From Rubrivivax gelatinosus (GTDB taxonomy: Bacteria > Pseudomonadota > Gammaproteobacteria > Burkholderiales > Burkholderiaceae_C), in the NCBI RefSeq assembly GCF_016583785.1, contig NZ_NRRU01000035.1, positions 1 to 46,983 of the forward strand: a DNA stretch of 46,983 nt, read 5' to 3'. Position numbers and translations under genes: made by a program. Positions 15,189 to 23,713 of the stretch are shown one piece after another (within the stretch, counting starts at the first letter, position 1; each line of letters opens with the position of its first letter). The notes under the pieces were generated by a model. That model had not been told where the DNA came from and made no database searches. It saw only the letters and a program-made list of their open reading frames with translations.

Positions 15189-16781
15189 TCAAGCGCGGTG
15201 CGGCGGCGCCGCGCGGTCGGCGACGAAACGCCGCAGCAGCGGCGGCTCTTCGCTGCGGTGCAGTGCGGTGCGGCGCGCGCGCAGCCCGGCGTCCTCGGCG
15301 GTGAAACGTTCCAGCCGGCGCTGGTGCTCGATCCAGTTCTCGTCGACGAAGTGTTCGACCCAGCGCCCGGGCAGCGCGGTGTCGCGGAACAGCGCCCAGG
15401 ACAGCGCCCCCTGGCGCAGCCGCGCGGCGCGTGTCAGCTGCATCAGCGCGGTGAACTCGGGCACGTCGGCGTCGTCTATCAGGTACTCGACGGTGACCAT
15501 CACCGGGCCTTCGTCGGGGCCGATCTCGATCGCCGGTTCGGCCGCGGCGCGCGGCACCGCGGGCGAGAAGTCGACGTCGGCGCCTTCGACCGACCAGCGC
15601 CGCGCCAGCGGCAGCAGCGCCGCGCCCAGCACCGAGGCCGTGGCGATGGCCTCGGGCACGCCGACGAGGCCGGCGAGCTTGCCGAACAGCATCGCGCCGA
15701 AGGCCGTGCCGGCCATCAGCGCCATCTGGTAGATCGCCATGCCGCGCGCCCGCACCCAGTTGGGCAGCGCGAGCTGGGCCGAGACCGACAGCGTGTTGGC
15801 AGTCGAGATCCAGGCCATGCCCGAGATGAAAACCGCCGGCACCGCCATCCAGACCTCGGGCACGAAGGCCGCGACCGCGGCCGCGGCCGCCTGCACCGCG
15901 GTGCCGTAGGTGGTGAAGTCGTCGCGGTCGAAACGCTGTCGCCAGCGCGGGAACAGCAGCGCGGCGGTGATCGCGCCGGCGCCCAGGCTGGCCATCAGCA
16001 GCGTAAAGGTGCCGGCGCCACCGCCCTGCAGCCCCTTGGCCACCAGCGGCAGCAGTGCCAGCAGCGCGCTCGACTGCAGGAAGAACAGGAACACGCGCAC
16101 GACGACGGCGCGCATGCGCGGCGACTGGCGCACGTGCTGCAGGCCGACACGCATCGCGCCGACGAACCGTTCGCCCGGCAGCACGCTGGTGCGCGCCTGG
16201 GCGCGCCAGCGCAGGATCAGCACGAAGGCGACACCGGCCAGCAGCGCGTTCAGCACGAACACCGCCGCGGTGCCGGCCGAGGCCAGCAGCGCTCCGGCGA
16301 CGACCGGCCCGATGACACGCGACATGTTCATCGAGATGCCGTTGAGCGCCATCGCCGCCGGCAGGTGGTCGCGGCCGACGACCTCGGGCACGATCGCCGA
16401 GAACACCGGCCAGCGCATCGCCAGGCCGATGCCGTTGAGGAAGGTGAGCAGCAGCAGCAGCGAGGGCGTCAGCATGCCGGCGAGCGCGAGTGCTGCGATC
16501 AGCAGCGCCACCAGCGAGACCCACAGCTGGGTGCCGGCGAAGTAGAGCCGGCGGTCGACGATGTCGGCGAGCGCGCCGCTGGGCAGGCCGAGCAGGAAGA
16601 CCGGCAGCGTGGACGCGGTCTGCACCAGCGCCACCATCGTCGGGCTCGGGGTGAGCATCGTCATCAGCCAGGCGGCGGCGACGTCGTTCATCCACATCGT
16701 CATGTTCGCCGCCAGCCAGGCGAACCAGAGCCCGCGGAAGATCTGGCTTTCCAGCGGGGCGAGAGCGGCAGGGAGTTTCAA
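15189..16781 (-). CDS. MFS exporter of the MFS_3 type with C-terminal monooxygenase-like domain
   Basis: A 530-aa protein. Residues 1-400 form about twelve transmembrane helices of the major facilitator superfamily, with GLPSGALADIVDRRL as the loop 2-3 signature. The last 130 residues are soluble and resemble the dimeric ferredoxin-like ABM fold (VTVEYLID, FTALM, GALSWALFRD, WVEHFVDENWIEHQ). This combination is usual for the MFS_3 'transmembrane secretion effector' family (PF05977), related to enterobactin exporters. Substrate unknown. The start is a TTG at 16781 with no clear RBS, so the exact N-terminus is uncertain. A bidirectional terminator separates it from tctA upstream, and 66 bases separate it from the next gene downstream. 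Confidence 0.85.
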   Translation of the reverse strand: MKLPAALAPLESQIFRGLWFAWLAANMTMWMNDVAAAWLMTMLTPSPTMVALVQTASTLPVFLLGLPSGALADIVDRRLYFAGTQLWVSLVALLIAALALAGMLTPSLLLLLTFLNGIGLAMRWPVFSAIVPEVVGRDHLPAAMALNGISMNMSRVIGPVVAGALLASAGTAAVFVLNALLAGVAFVLILRWRAQARTSVLPGERFVGAMRVGLQHVRQSPRMRAVVVRVFLFFLQSSALLALLPLVAKGLQGGGAGTFTLLMASLGAGAITAALLFPRWRQRFDRDDFTTYGTAVQAAAAAVAAFVPEVWMAVPAVFISGMAWISTANTLSVSAQLALPNWVRARGMAIYQMALMAGTAFGAMLFGKLAGLVGVPEAIATASVLGAALLPLARRWSVEGADVDFSPAVPRAAAEPAIEIGPDEGPVMVTVEYLIDDADVPEFTALMQLTRAARLRQGALSWALFRDTALPGRWVEHFVDENWIEHQRRLERFTAEDAGLRARRTALHRSEEPPLLRRFVADRAAPPHRA

Positions 16782-16860
16782 GAGTCGGTGAACGGCAGCA
16801 GGACGCCGAGGTTAACGGCCCTGGCCTTTCCGACGCGCGCGCAGGGATGCGCGGCGCGCC

Positions 16861-16895
16861 AAACGAAAACGAGGCCCCGCGGGGCCTCGTTCTTT
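16861..16895. terminator. Bidirectional intrinsic terminator after tctA
   Basis: A perfect 20-base palindrome at 16870-16889 folds to an 8-bp stem CGAGGCCC/GGGCCTCG with a CGCG loop. TTCTTT follows on the plus strand and TTTTCGTTT on the minus strand. It lies 53 bases beyond the tctA stop and isolates tctBA from the MFS gene. Confidence 0.75.
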
Positions 16896-16941
16896 CACGT
16901 CCTCAATCGCCTTGCAGGCCGCGGGCTCGCGGAGCTCGCCC

Positions 16942-18456
16942 TCAATCCGCGTCCTGGAACGCCTCTTCGCGTTTGGACTTGATCGACGGCAGCATCACGA
17001 CGACGACCATCAGCAGCGCGGCGACCAGCAGGCCGGCCGACAGCGGGCGCGTCGCGAAGGTGGTCCAGTCGCCGCGCGACAGCAGCAGCGCGCGGCGCAG
17101 GTTCTCTTCCATCATCGGCCCGAGGATGAAGCCCAGCAGCAGCGGCGCCGGCTCGCAGCCGAGCTTGTAGAAGAGGTAGCCGACGACGGCGAAACCGGCG
17201 CCCATGTAGACGTCGAAGTTGTTGTTGTTCAGCGTGTACAGGCCGATGCAGCAGAAGGCCATGATCGCCGGGAACAGGAAACGGTAAGGCACCGTCAGCA
17301 GCTTGATCCACATGCCGATCAGCGGCAGGTTCAGCACCACCAGCATCAGGTTGCCGACCCACATCGACGCGATCAGGCCCCAGAACAGCTGCGGATCGCT
17401 GGTCATCACCTGCGGCCCCGGCTGTATGCCCTTGATCGTCATCGCGCCGACCATCAGCGCCATCACCGCGTTCGGCGGGATGCCCAGCGTCAGCATCGGG
17501 ATGAACGAGGTCTGGGCGCCGGCGTTGTTCGCCGACTCCGGCCCGGCGACGCCGCGGATGTTGCCCTTGCCGAACGGCACTTCGCCGGCCTTGAGCCCCA
17601 TCTTCTTCTCGACCGTGTAAGCCGCGAACGACGCCAGCAGCGCGCCGCCGCCGGGCAGCACGCCCAGGATCGAACCCAGCGAGGTGCCGCGCAGCACCGC
17701 CGGCCAGGCGTCCTTGAAGTCCTGCTTGGTCGGCCACAGGCCCTTCACGTCCTTGGTGAAGACCTCGCGTTTCTCGGTCGGCTGGCCCAGGTTGGCGATG
17801 ATCTCGCCGAAACCGAACACGCCCATCGCGATGGCGACGAAGCTGATGCCGTCGGTCAGCTCGGGAATGTCGAAGCTGTAGCGCGGCACGCCCGAGATCA
17901 CGTCGGTGTTGACCTGGCCGATCAGCAGGCCCAGCACGATCATCGCGATCGCCTTGACCAGCGAGCCCGAGGCCAGCACGACGGCGCCGATCAGGCCCAG
18001 CACCATCAGGCTGAAGTACTCGGCCGGGCCGAACTTGAACGCGAGCTCGGTCAGCGGCGGCGCGAACGCGGCGATGATGATCGTGCCCACGCAGCCGGCG
18101 AAGAACGAGCCCAGGCCGGCGGCGGCCAGCGCCGCACCGGCACGGCCGCGGCGCGCCATCTGGTAGCCGTCGATCGCGGTCACGACCGAGCTCGACTCGC
18201 CCGGCACGTTGATCAGGATCGCGGTCGTCGAGCCGCCGTACTGGGCGCCGTAGTAGATGCCGGCCAGCATGATCAGCGCCGGCGTCGCGTCCAGCGCGTA
18301 GATGCTGGGCAGCAGCATCGCGATCGTCGCCACCGGCCCCAGGCCCGGCAGCACGCCGATCAAGGTGCCCAGCATCGCGCCGCCGAAGGCGTAGGCCAGG
18401 TTCTGGAAGGTGAAGGCGACGCCGAAGCCGAGCGCCAGGTTGTTCAGCAGATCCAT
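16942..18456 (-). CDS. tctA: Tripartite tricarboxylate transporter large permease
   Basis: A 504-aa inner-membrane protein with about eleven or twelve helices, the TctA subunit of a secondary transporter that works with a periplasmic binding protein. The two conserved glycine/proline signatures are present: GTLIGVLPGLGPVATIA near residues 30-48 with GGSTTAILINVPGESSSV shortly after, and in the second half GSILGVLPGGGALLAS. Substrates of TTT systems are carboxylates. It follows tctB by 13 bases. No tctC binding-protein gene lies in the window, so a binding protein from elsewhere must serve it. The operon ends at the terminator at 16861-16895. Confidence 0.95.
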   Translation of the reverse strand: MDLLNNLALGFGVAFTFQNLAYAFGGAMLGTLIGVLPGLGPVATIAMLLPSIYALDATPALIMLAGIYYGAQYGGSTTAILINVPGESSSVVTAIDGYQMARRGRAGAALAAAGLGSFFAGCVGTIIIAAFAPPLTELAFKFGPAEYFSLMVLGLIGAVVLASGSLVKAIAMIVLGLLIGQVNTDVISGVPRYSFDIPELTDGISFVAIAMGVFGFGEIIANLGQPTEKREVFTKDVKGLWPTKQDFKDAWPAVLRGTSLGSILGVLPGGGALLASFAAYTVEKKMGLKAGEVPFGKGNIRGVAGPESANNAGAQTSFIPMLTLGIPPNAVMALMVGAMTIKGIQPGPQVMTSDPQLFWGLIASMWVGNLMLVVLNLPLIGMWIKLLTVPYRFLFPAIMAFCCIGLYTLNNNNFDVYMGAGFAVVGYLFYKLGCEPAPLLLGFILGPMMEENLRRALLLSRGDWTTFATRPLSAGLLVAALLMVVVVMLPSIKSKREEAFQDAD

Positions 18457-18469
18457 GTCGTCGCGCTCC

Positions 18470-18931
18470 TCAGCCGATGAAAGAAGGCAGCAACGGGATC
18501 GTCAGGCTCAGTCCCTTGATGAACACCGCCCAGCAGCCGATGGTCAGCACCACCGCGTTGATCAGCGCGCCCTTCCAGTGGAACTCGTCGCCCGCGGTGG
18601 CCGAACTCAGCACCAGCAGCGGCAGCGCGATGAACATGCCCAGGTGCGGCAGCGCCCAGCCGAACACCGCGACCGACCCGACGATGATCAGCAGCGGCTT
18701 GAAGGCCCAGGGGCCGACCGGGTCGCCGTCTTCGGTGCCGATGGTCAGCGCCTTGAACAGCACCATCGCACCCAGCAGCGCCAGCAGCACGCCCAGGCCG
18801 AACGGGAAGTAGGCCGGCCCCGGCCGCGCCGCGGACCCGAAGCTGTATTCCTGCGCGCCCCAAGCGAATCCGGCACCGACGACGACGAACATCAGGCCCG
18901 ACCAGAAATCCTTCTGGCTTTTGATTTTCAA
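18470..18931 (-). CDS. tctB: Tripartite tricarboxylate transporter small permease
   Basis: A 153-aa protein with four hydrophobic segments, matching TctB in size and in the N-terminal pattern KSQKDFWSGLMFVVVGAGFAWGA and ARPGPAYFPFGLGVLLALLGAMVL. No ATG precedes this conserved start; a TTG at 18931 with a GGAGGAG RBS eight bases upstream is the likely initiation codon, so an ATG-only caller would mis-start it. It is the first gene of tctBA and is transcribed away from the LysR gene across a 154-base divergent region, which suggests regulation by that protein. Confidence 0.9.
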   Translation of the reverse strand: MKIKSQKDFWSGLMFVVVGAGFAWGAQEYSFGSAARPGPAYFPFGLGVLLALLGAMVLFKALTIGTEDGDPVGPWAFKPLLIIVGSVAVFGWALPHLGMFIALPLLVLSSATAGDEFHWKGALINAVVLTIGCWAVFIKGLSLTIPLLPSFIG

Positions 18932-19085
18932 GGCTTGTCTCCTCCAGCCAAAGCGAGGCGGATTCTGGCAGCGCCCCCGGGCGGCGCGGATGTGGATATC
19001 ACGTAAGCCACCGCGACCGCGGCCCGCACGCGACTTGCTTGCGCCCTGCGCGCCGGGCGCCATCGCCGCGGCCGCACCGACGCCC
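18932..19085. promoter_or_regulatory. Divergent tctB/lysR promoter region with candidate LysR operator
   Basis: The gap between divergent tctB and lysR holds an island of lower GC, GTGGATATCAC at 18992-19002 followed by GTAA, in an otherwise GC-rich stretch. The imperfect dyad is a reasonable LysR-type operator. The placement, near the middle of the divergent gap, is typical of autoregulated LysR systems. Binding is inferred. Confidence 0.4.
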
Positions 19086-20045
19086 ATGAACACCCGCTTC
19101 CTCGAAACCCTGGTCGTGCTGTCGCGTGTCGGCAGCTTCCGCGAGACCGCGCAGGTCCTCAACGCCACGCAGGCGGCGATCTCGCAGCGCATCGCCAGCC
19201 TCGAGGACGAACTCGGCGTCGACCTGGTCGAGCGCAGCTCGCGCAGGCTCGAACTCACCGCCGCCGGCGAGCAGGTGGTGCGCCAGGCGCAACGCATCCT
19301 CGAGCTCGAGCGCGCGCTGGTGGCCTCGACCCGGCCCGAGGCGCCGCCGGCCGGCCGCGTGCGCATCGGCGTCATCGAGTCGGTGGTGCGAACCTGGCTG
19401 TCGCCGCTGGTGCAGCAGCTGGCGCGCCGGCACCCACAGATCGACCTGGACATCACCGTCGACACCGCGCGCAACCTGCAAGAGCAGCTGCGCCAGCACA
19501 AGCTCGACGTGATGGTGCAGAACGACCCGTATGCACCGGCGGTGGGCACGCTCGACCACCGCGTGACGCCGCTGTGCGAGTTCCCGCTGAACTGGATCGC
19601 GCGGCCCGAGCTGGTGCGCCGCCACGGCCGGCTCACGCTCGACGACCTGGAGAGCGTGCCGCTGCTGACCTTCTCGCGTACCTCCAGCCCGCAGGCGCAT
19701 GTGCGCGCGCTGTTCGCCGACCGCCAGGTCGAGCCGCGGGTCTGCAACTTCCCGTCGGTCGAATCGATCATCCAGCTGGTGCGCGACGGCTACGGCATCG
19801 CCGCGATCCCGCCCGTGTTCGTGCGCGAATGGCTGCATGGCGGCGAACTGGAACAGCGAGCCGGGCCGGTGCTGCCGGCTATGACGGTGACGGCGATCAG
19901 CGCCGCCGACGCCTCCCCGGCGGTGCGTGCGGCGCAGCAGCTCACGGCCGAGGTCGTGCGGGCCTATTGCGCGCAGCAGGGTGCGCCGTGGGTGCGATCG
20001 CTGGCCGAGCCCTTCGACGATCAGCAAATGTTGTCGCCGGGCTAA
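19086..20045 (+). CDS. LysR-family transcriptional regulator
   Basis: A 319-aa regulator. The N-terminal winged helix-turn-helix is clear (LVVLSRVGSFRETAQVLNATQAAISQRIASLEDELG in the first 45 residues, with SRRLELTAAGE after it), followed by a type 2 periplasmic-binding-like effector domain from about residue 90. The ATG at 19086 is chosen because it directly precedes the HTH; the longer open frame upstream runs into the promoter region. It is divergent from tctBA and directly upstream of the TRAP-pxp operon, so it probably controls both in response to the transported acid or 5-oxoproline. Effector identity is inference. Confidence 0.93.
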   Translation: MNTRFLETLVVLSRVGSFRETAQVLNATQAAISQRIASLEDELGVDLVERSSRRLELTAAGEQVVRQAQRILELERALVASTRPEAPPAGRVRIGVIESVVRTWLSPLVQQLARRHPQIDLDITVDTARNLQEQLRQHKLDVMVQNDPYAPAVGTLDHRVTPLCEFPLNWIARPELVRRHGRLTLDDLESVPLLTFSRTSSPQAHVRALFADRQVEPRVCNFPSVESIIQLVRDGYGIAAIPPVFVREWLHGGELEQRAGPVLPAMTVTAISAADASPAVRAAQQLTAEVVRAYCAQQGAPWVRSLAEPFDDQQMLSPG

Positions 20046-20158
20046 AGGATTTCTCGTTGGACAGCGGGCCGCGCTTGCCCGAGAGTCCGCGACAGCGCCG
20101 ACGGCGCGCGCCGCAGGCCGGCCGCGAACGCCGGTTTCCACCCACCGACGAGGTTTGC

Positions 20159-21133
20159 ATGATCCGACGCCAATTCGCCGTCGCGGCCGCCGCCGCTGCC
20201 GCCCTGCTGGGCCTGAACGCCCAGGCCGCCACGACCTGGAACGTGTCGGCCGAACAGCCCGACGCCAACTACCTGACGCAGAACCTGCGCCAGTTCGCCG
20301 ACGACGTGAAGACGGCCACCGGCGGCCAGCTCGAGTTCAAGGTGCAGTCGAACTCGGTGCTGCTCAAGCGCCCCGAGGTCAAGCGCGGCGTGCAGCAGGG
20401 CATCGTGCCGGTCGGCGAGGTGCTGATGTCGGCACTGGGCAACGAGGACCCGATGTTCGAGGTCGACAGCATCCCCTTCGTCGCGACCTCGTTCGACGCC
20501 TCCGAGAAGCTGTGGAAGGCCGCGCGCACGCAGATCGCGCAGCGCCTGGACAAGCAGGGTGTGGTGCTGCTGTACGGCGCGCCGTGGCCGCCGCAGGGCA
20601 TCTACACCAAGGTGCCGGTGGCGTCGATGGCCGACTTCAAGGGCGTGCGTTTCCGCGCCTACAGCGCCTCGACGACGCGCATGGTCACGCTGATGGGCGC
20701 GGTGCCGACGACGATCCAGGCCGCCGAGGTGCCGCAGGCCTTCTCCACCGGCGTCGTCGACATGATGATCACCTCGCCGGCCACCGGCGTGGACACCCAG
20801 GCCTGGGACTACGTCAAGCACTACTACGACGCCCAGGCCTTCATCCCGCAGAGCATCGTCATCGCCAACAAGCGTGCGCTGCAGTCGCTGCCGGCGGCCG
20901 AACGCGAGGCGGTGCTCGCCGCCGCCCGGCGGGCCGAGGCACGGGGCTGGCAGGCCGCACGCGAGCGCACCGCGGGCCTGACGCAGACGCTGGCAAGCAA
21001 GGGCGTCAAGGTGCAGCCGGTGCCGCCGGCGATCGCCGCCGAGCTCGCCAAGATCGGCCGCACGATGGCCGATGAATGGCTCAAGCGCGCCGGCGCCGAC
21101 GGCGCCAAGGTGCTCGAGTCGGTGCAGCGCTGA
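20159..21133 (+). CDS. dctP: TRAP transporter periplasmic solute-binding protein
   Basis: A 324-aa protein with a Sec signal peptide (MIRRQF, then an alanine-rich core, cleavage after AQA near residue 22). The mature part has the DctP pattern, including FKVQSNSVLLKRPEVKRGVQQG, the IPFVATSF region, and PATGVDTQAWDYVKHYY. It captures a carboxylate in the periplasm and delivers it to the DctQM permease. GAGG lies eight bases before the ATG at 20159. The gene begins 113 bases after lysR and is followed by dctQ, dctM and pxpBCA, so the ligand is probably 5-oxoproline or a closely related acid. The ligand is inferred from context. Confidence 0.92.
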   Translation: MIRRQFAVAAAAAAALLGLNAQAATTWNVSAEQPDANYLTQNLRQFADDVKTATGGQLEFKVQSNSVLLKRPEVKRGVQQGIVPVGEVLMSALGNEDPMFEVDSIPFVATSFDASEKLWKAARTQIAQRLDKQGVVLLYGAPWPPQGIYTKVPVASMADFKGVRFRAYSASTTRMVTLMGAVPTTIQAAEVPQAFSTGVVDMMITSPATGVDTQAWDYVKHYYDAQAFIPQSIVIANKRALQSLPAAEREAVLAAARRAEARGWQAARERTAGLTQTLASKGVKVQPVPPAIAAELAKIGRTMADEWLKRAGADGAKVLESVQR

Positions 21134-21156
21134 GCCCGGCCGCGACGGAGCCGGCG

Positions 21157-21663
21157 ATGAAACTTCTGGACCGACTGTGCGCCGCCGCCGGCGCTGCGGC
21201 CGCCGTCGCGCTGGCGATGATCGGCGTCGTCATCACGGCGCAGATCGTCGCCCGGCTGTTCGGGCGCCAGATCCCGGCGGCCGACGACTTTGCCGCGTGG
21301 TCGATGGCGGCCTCGGCGTTTCTCGCCCTGCCCTACGCGATGCGCCACGGCGAACACATCCGCGTGACGCTGGTGCTGCAGCGGCTGCCGGCGCGCACCG
21401 CGCGCCTGCTCGACATCGTCTCCAGCGCCATCGGCTTCGGCCTGGCGGCCTGGGCGGCGTGGAACGCCGCAGTCTTCGTCTACGACTCCTGGCAGTACGG
21501 CGAGGTCGCACAGGGCATGCTGGCGCTGCCGATGTGGATCCCGCAGCTGTGCATGCCGATCGGGCTGACGCTGCTGGCGGCGCTGCTGGCCGAGCGCCTG
21601 GGGCGGCTGCTGCGCGGGCTGGACCCGGCACCGGGCAGCAGCCCGGTTGCCGCCACCGAATGA
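21157..21663 (+). CDS. dctQ: TRAP transporter small permease
   Basis: A 168-aa protein with four transmembrane helices, the DctQ subunit. Typical features are the motif around ARLFGRQIPAADDFAAW and the R-H-G-E-H-I-R-V stretch after the second helix. ATG at 21157 is preceded by CGGAG. It lies 23 bases after dctP and 25 before dctM. Together with DctM it forms the sodium-coupled membrane part of the importer. Confidence 0.92.
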   Translation: MKLLDRLCAAAGAAAAVALAMIGVVITAQIVARLFGRQIPAADDFAAWSMAASAFLALPYAMRHGEHIRVTLVLQRLPARTARLLDIVSSAIGFGLAAWAAWNAAVFVYDSWQYGEVAQGMLALPMWIPQLCMPIGLTLLAALLAERLGRLLRGLDPAPGSSPVAATE

Positions 21664-21688
21664 AGCACGGGCCGCGCCCACAACCGAC

Positions 21689-22987
21689 ATGAACGAACTT
21701 TCCCAGGCAGCACTCCTGATGGTGCTGCTGCTGATCGCGCTCGGCCTGGGCGTCTGGGTGGCGCTCGCGCTGCTCGGCTGCGGCCTGGCCGGGCTGCTGC
21801 TCTTCACCTCGACGCCGCCGGGTCTGCTGTTCTCGACCACGGTCTGGAACTCGACCGCGAGCTGGGCGCTGACGGCGCTGCCGCTGTTCGTCTGGATGGG
21901 CGAAATCCTCTACCGCACGCGGCTGGCGGAAGACATGTTCGCCGGCCTGGGCCCATGGGTGCGCGGCCTGCCGGGGCGGCTGCTGCACGTCAACGTCATC
22001 GGCTGCGGCATCTTCGCCGCAGTCAGCGGCTCGTCGGCGGCGACGGCAGCGACGATCGGCCGCATCACGCTGCCCGAACTGGCGCGCCGCGGCTACCCGC
22101 AGGCGATCGCCATCGGCTCGCTGGCCGGCGCCGGCACGCTGGGGCTGCTGATCCCGCCGTCGATCGTGATGATCGTCTACGGCGTCGCCGCGCAGGTGTC
22201 GATCGTGCGCCTGTTCACCGCCGGCGTGCTGCCCGGGTTGATGCTGATGGCGCTGTTCTCGGGCTGGATCGCGCTGTGGTCGCTGCGCCACCGCGACCAG
22301 ATCCCCGACGAAGGCGAACGCGTGCCGCTGGCCGAGCGCCTGAAGCGGCTGCGCCTGCTGCTGCCGGTGACGGTGCTGATCGTCGCCGTCATCGGCTCGA
22401 TCTACGCCGGCCTGGCGACCGCGACCGAAGCCGCCGCGGTCGGCGTCATCGGGTCGCTCGCGATCGCCGCGTTCGGCGGCTCGCTGAACCGGCAGAGCTT
22501 CGTCGCCAGCCTGCTGGGCGCGACCCGCACCTCCTGCATGATCACCTTCATCCTGATGGGCGCGGCCTACCTGACCTCGGCGATGAGCTTCACCGGGCTG
22601 CCGTCGACGGTGGCGTCGTGGATCGGTGCGATGGGGCTGGCGCCGTGGCAGCTGCTGGTGGTGCTGACGCTTTTCTTCATGCTGCTCGGCTGCTTCCTCG
22701 ACGGCATCTCGATCGTCGTGCTGACCGCGGCGGTGCTGATGCCGGCGGTGCAGGCCGCGGGCATAGACCCGCTGTGGTTCGGCATCTACCTGGTGCTGGT
22801 GGTCGAGATGGCGCAGATCACGCCGCCGGTGGGTTTCAACCTGTTCGTGATCCAGGGCATCACCGGGCTGCAGCTGCTGCAGCTGGCGCGCATGGCCCTG
22901 CCCTTCTTCCTGCTGCTGGTGCTGGCCACGGTGCTGATCACGGTGTTCCCGCAGATCGTGCTGGCGCTGCCGGGCGCGATGGGCTGA
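21689..22987 (+). CDS. dctM: TRAP transporter large permease
   Basis: A 432-aa protein with about twelve hydrophobic segments and the DctM hallmarks: the early LFVWMGEIL region, GCGIFAAVSGSSAATAATIG, the PPSIVMIVYG motif, and near the C-terminus TPPVGFNLFVIQGITG. It is the transport subunit of the TRAP importer. The ATG at 21689 starts the first hydrophobic helix; the open frame reaches back into dctQ but that part is not membrane-like. The pxpB GTG follows the stop after six bases, so transport and catabolism genes are on one transcript. Confidence 0.93.
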   Translation: MNELSQAALLMVLLLIALGLGVWVALALLGCGLAGLLLFTSTPPGLLFSTTVWNSTASWALTALPLFVWMGEILYRTRLAEDMFAGLGPWVRGLPGRLLHVNVIGCGIFAAVSGSSAATAATIGRITLPELARRGYPQAIAIGSLAGAGTLGLLIPPSIVMIVYGVAAQVSIVRLFTAGVLPGLMLMALFSGWIALWSLRHRDQIPDEGERVPLAERLKRLRLLLPVTVLIVAVIGSIYAGLATATEAAAVGVIGSLAIAAFGGSLNRQSFVASLLGATRTSCMITFILMGAAYLTSAMSFTGLPSTVASWIGAMGLAPWQLLVVLTLFFMLLGCFLDGISIVVLTAAVLMPAVQAAGIDPLWFGIYLVLVVEMAQITPPVGFNLFVIQGITGLQLLQLARMALPFFLLLVLATVLITVFPQIVLALPGAMG

Positions 22988-22993
22988 GCCGGC

Positions 22994-23713
22994 GTGACAG
23001 ACCTGCGGATCGAACCCCTGGGCGACAGCGCGCTGATCCTGCGCCTGGGCCACGAGGTCGGCGCCGAGACCACGCGGCGCGTGCGCGCCGCCGCACGCCA
23101 GCTCGAACGCGACGCGCCCGCCGGCGTGCACGAGGTGGTGCCGGCTTACACCAGCGTCACCGTGCACTACCGGCCCGAGCGCGTGCCGGGCGAAGCGGGC
23201 GACCTGCGGCCACCGTACGAACGCCTGCGCGAGCGGCTGCAGCAGAGCCTGGCACGGCTGCGCCTGCCGCGCGCCGGCGCCGCTCGCGAGGTCGTGGTGC
23301 CGGTCTGGTACGGCGGCGCAGCCGGCCCCGACCTGGAAGCGGTCGCGGCCGCCTGCGGCCTGGACGCCGCCGAGGTCGTGCGCCGCCACCTGGCGTCGGC
23401 GCACGAGGTCTGCATGCTCGGCTTCGCACCCGGTTTTCCGTTCATCACCGGGCTGGACCCGGCGCTGCGCATGCCGCGGCGCGCGACGCCGCGCACGCGC
23501 ATCGCGCCGGGCTCGGTGGCGATCGCCCGCGAGCAGACCTGCATCTACCCGCTCGAAACCCCCGGCGGCTGGCAGCTGCTGGGGCGCACGCCGCTGCGCC
23601 TGTTCGACCCGCAGGCGGCCGCGCCCAGCCTGCTGCGCCCGGGCGACCGCATCCGCTTCGAGGCCATAGACGAGGCGCGTTTCCACGATCTGCAGGCGGC
23701 GCAGCGGCGATGA
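22994..23713 (+). CDS. pxpB: 5-oxoprolinase subunit PxpB
   Basis: A 239-aa KipI/PxpB-family protein. With PxpA and PxpC it forms the bacterial ATP-dependent 5-oxoprolinase that converts 5-oxoproline to glutamate. The family signature CMLGFAPGFPFITGLDPAL lies near residues 138-156, then PRTRIAPGSVAI and YPLETPGGWQLLG. The start is a GTG at 22994, directly before DLRIEPLGDSALIL, which is the conserved N-terminus. It overlaps pxpC by four bases (ATGA). Confidence 0.95.
   Translation: MTDLRIEPLGDSALILRLGHEVGAETTRRVRAAARQLERDAPAGVHEVVPAYTSVTVHYRPERVPGEAGDLRPPYERLRERLQQSLARLRLPRAGAAREVVVPVWYGGAAGPDLEAVAAACGLDAAEVVRRHLASAHEVCMLGFAPGFPFITGLDPALRMPRRATPRTRIAPGSVAIAREQTCIYPLETPGGWQLLGRTPLRLFDPQAAAPSLLRPGDRIRFEAIDEARFHDLQAAQRR

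Noticed and set aside
13620..16982. Long plus-strand open frame opposite the gamma-glutamyltransferase and MFS genes
   Set aside because: Covers two well-supported minus-strand genes and the intergenic terminator; composition is noise-like.
18470..19771. A 433-codon fusion running from lysR antisense into tctB
   Set aside because: The conserved TctB sequence begins after a good RBS at a TTG; the upstream portion is antisense to the LysR helix-turn-helix gene.
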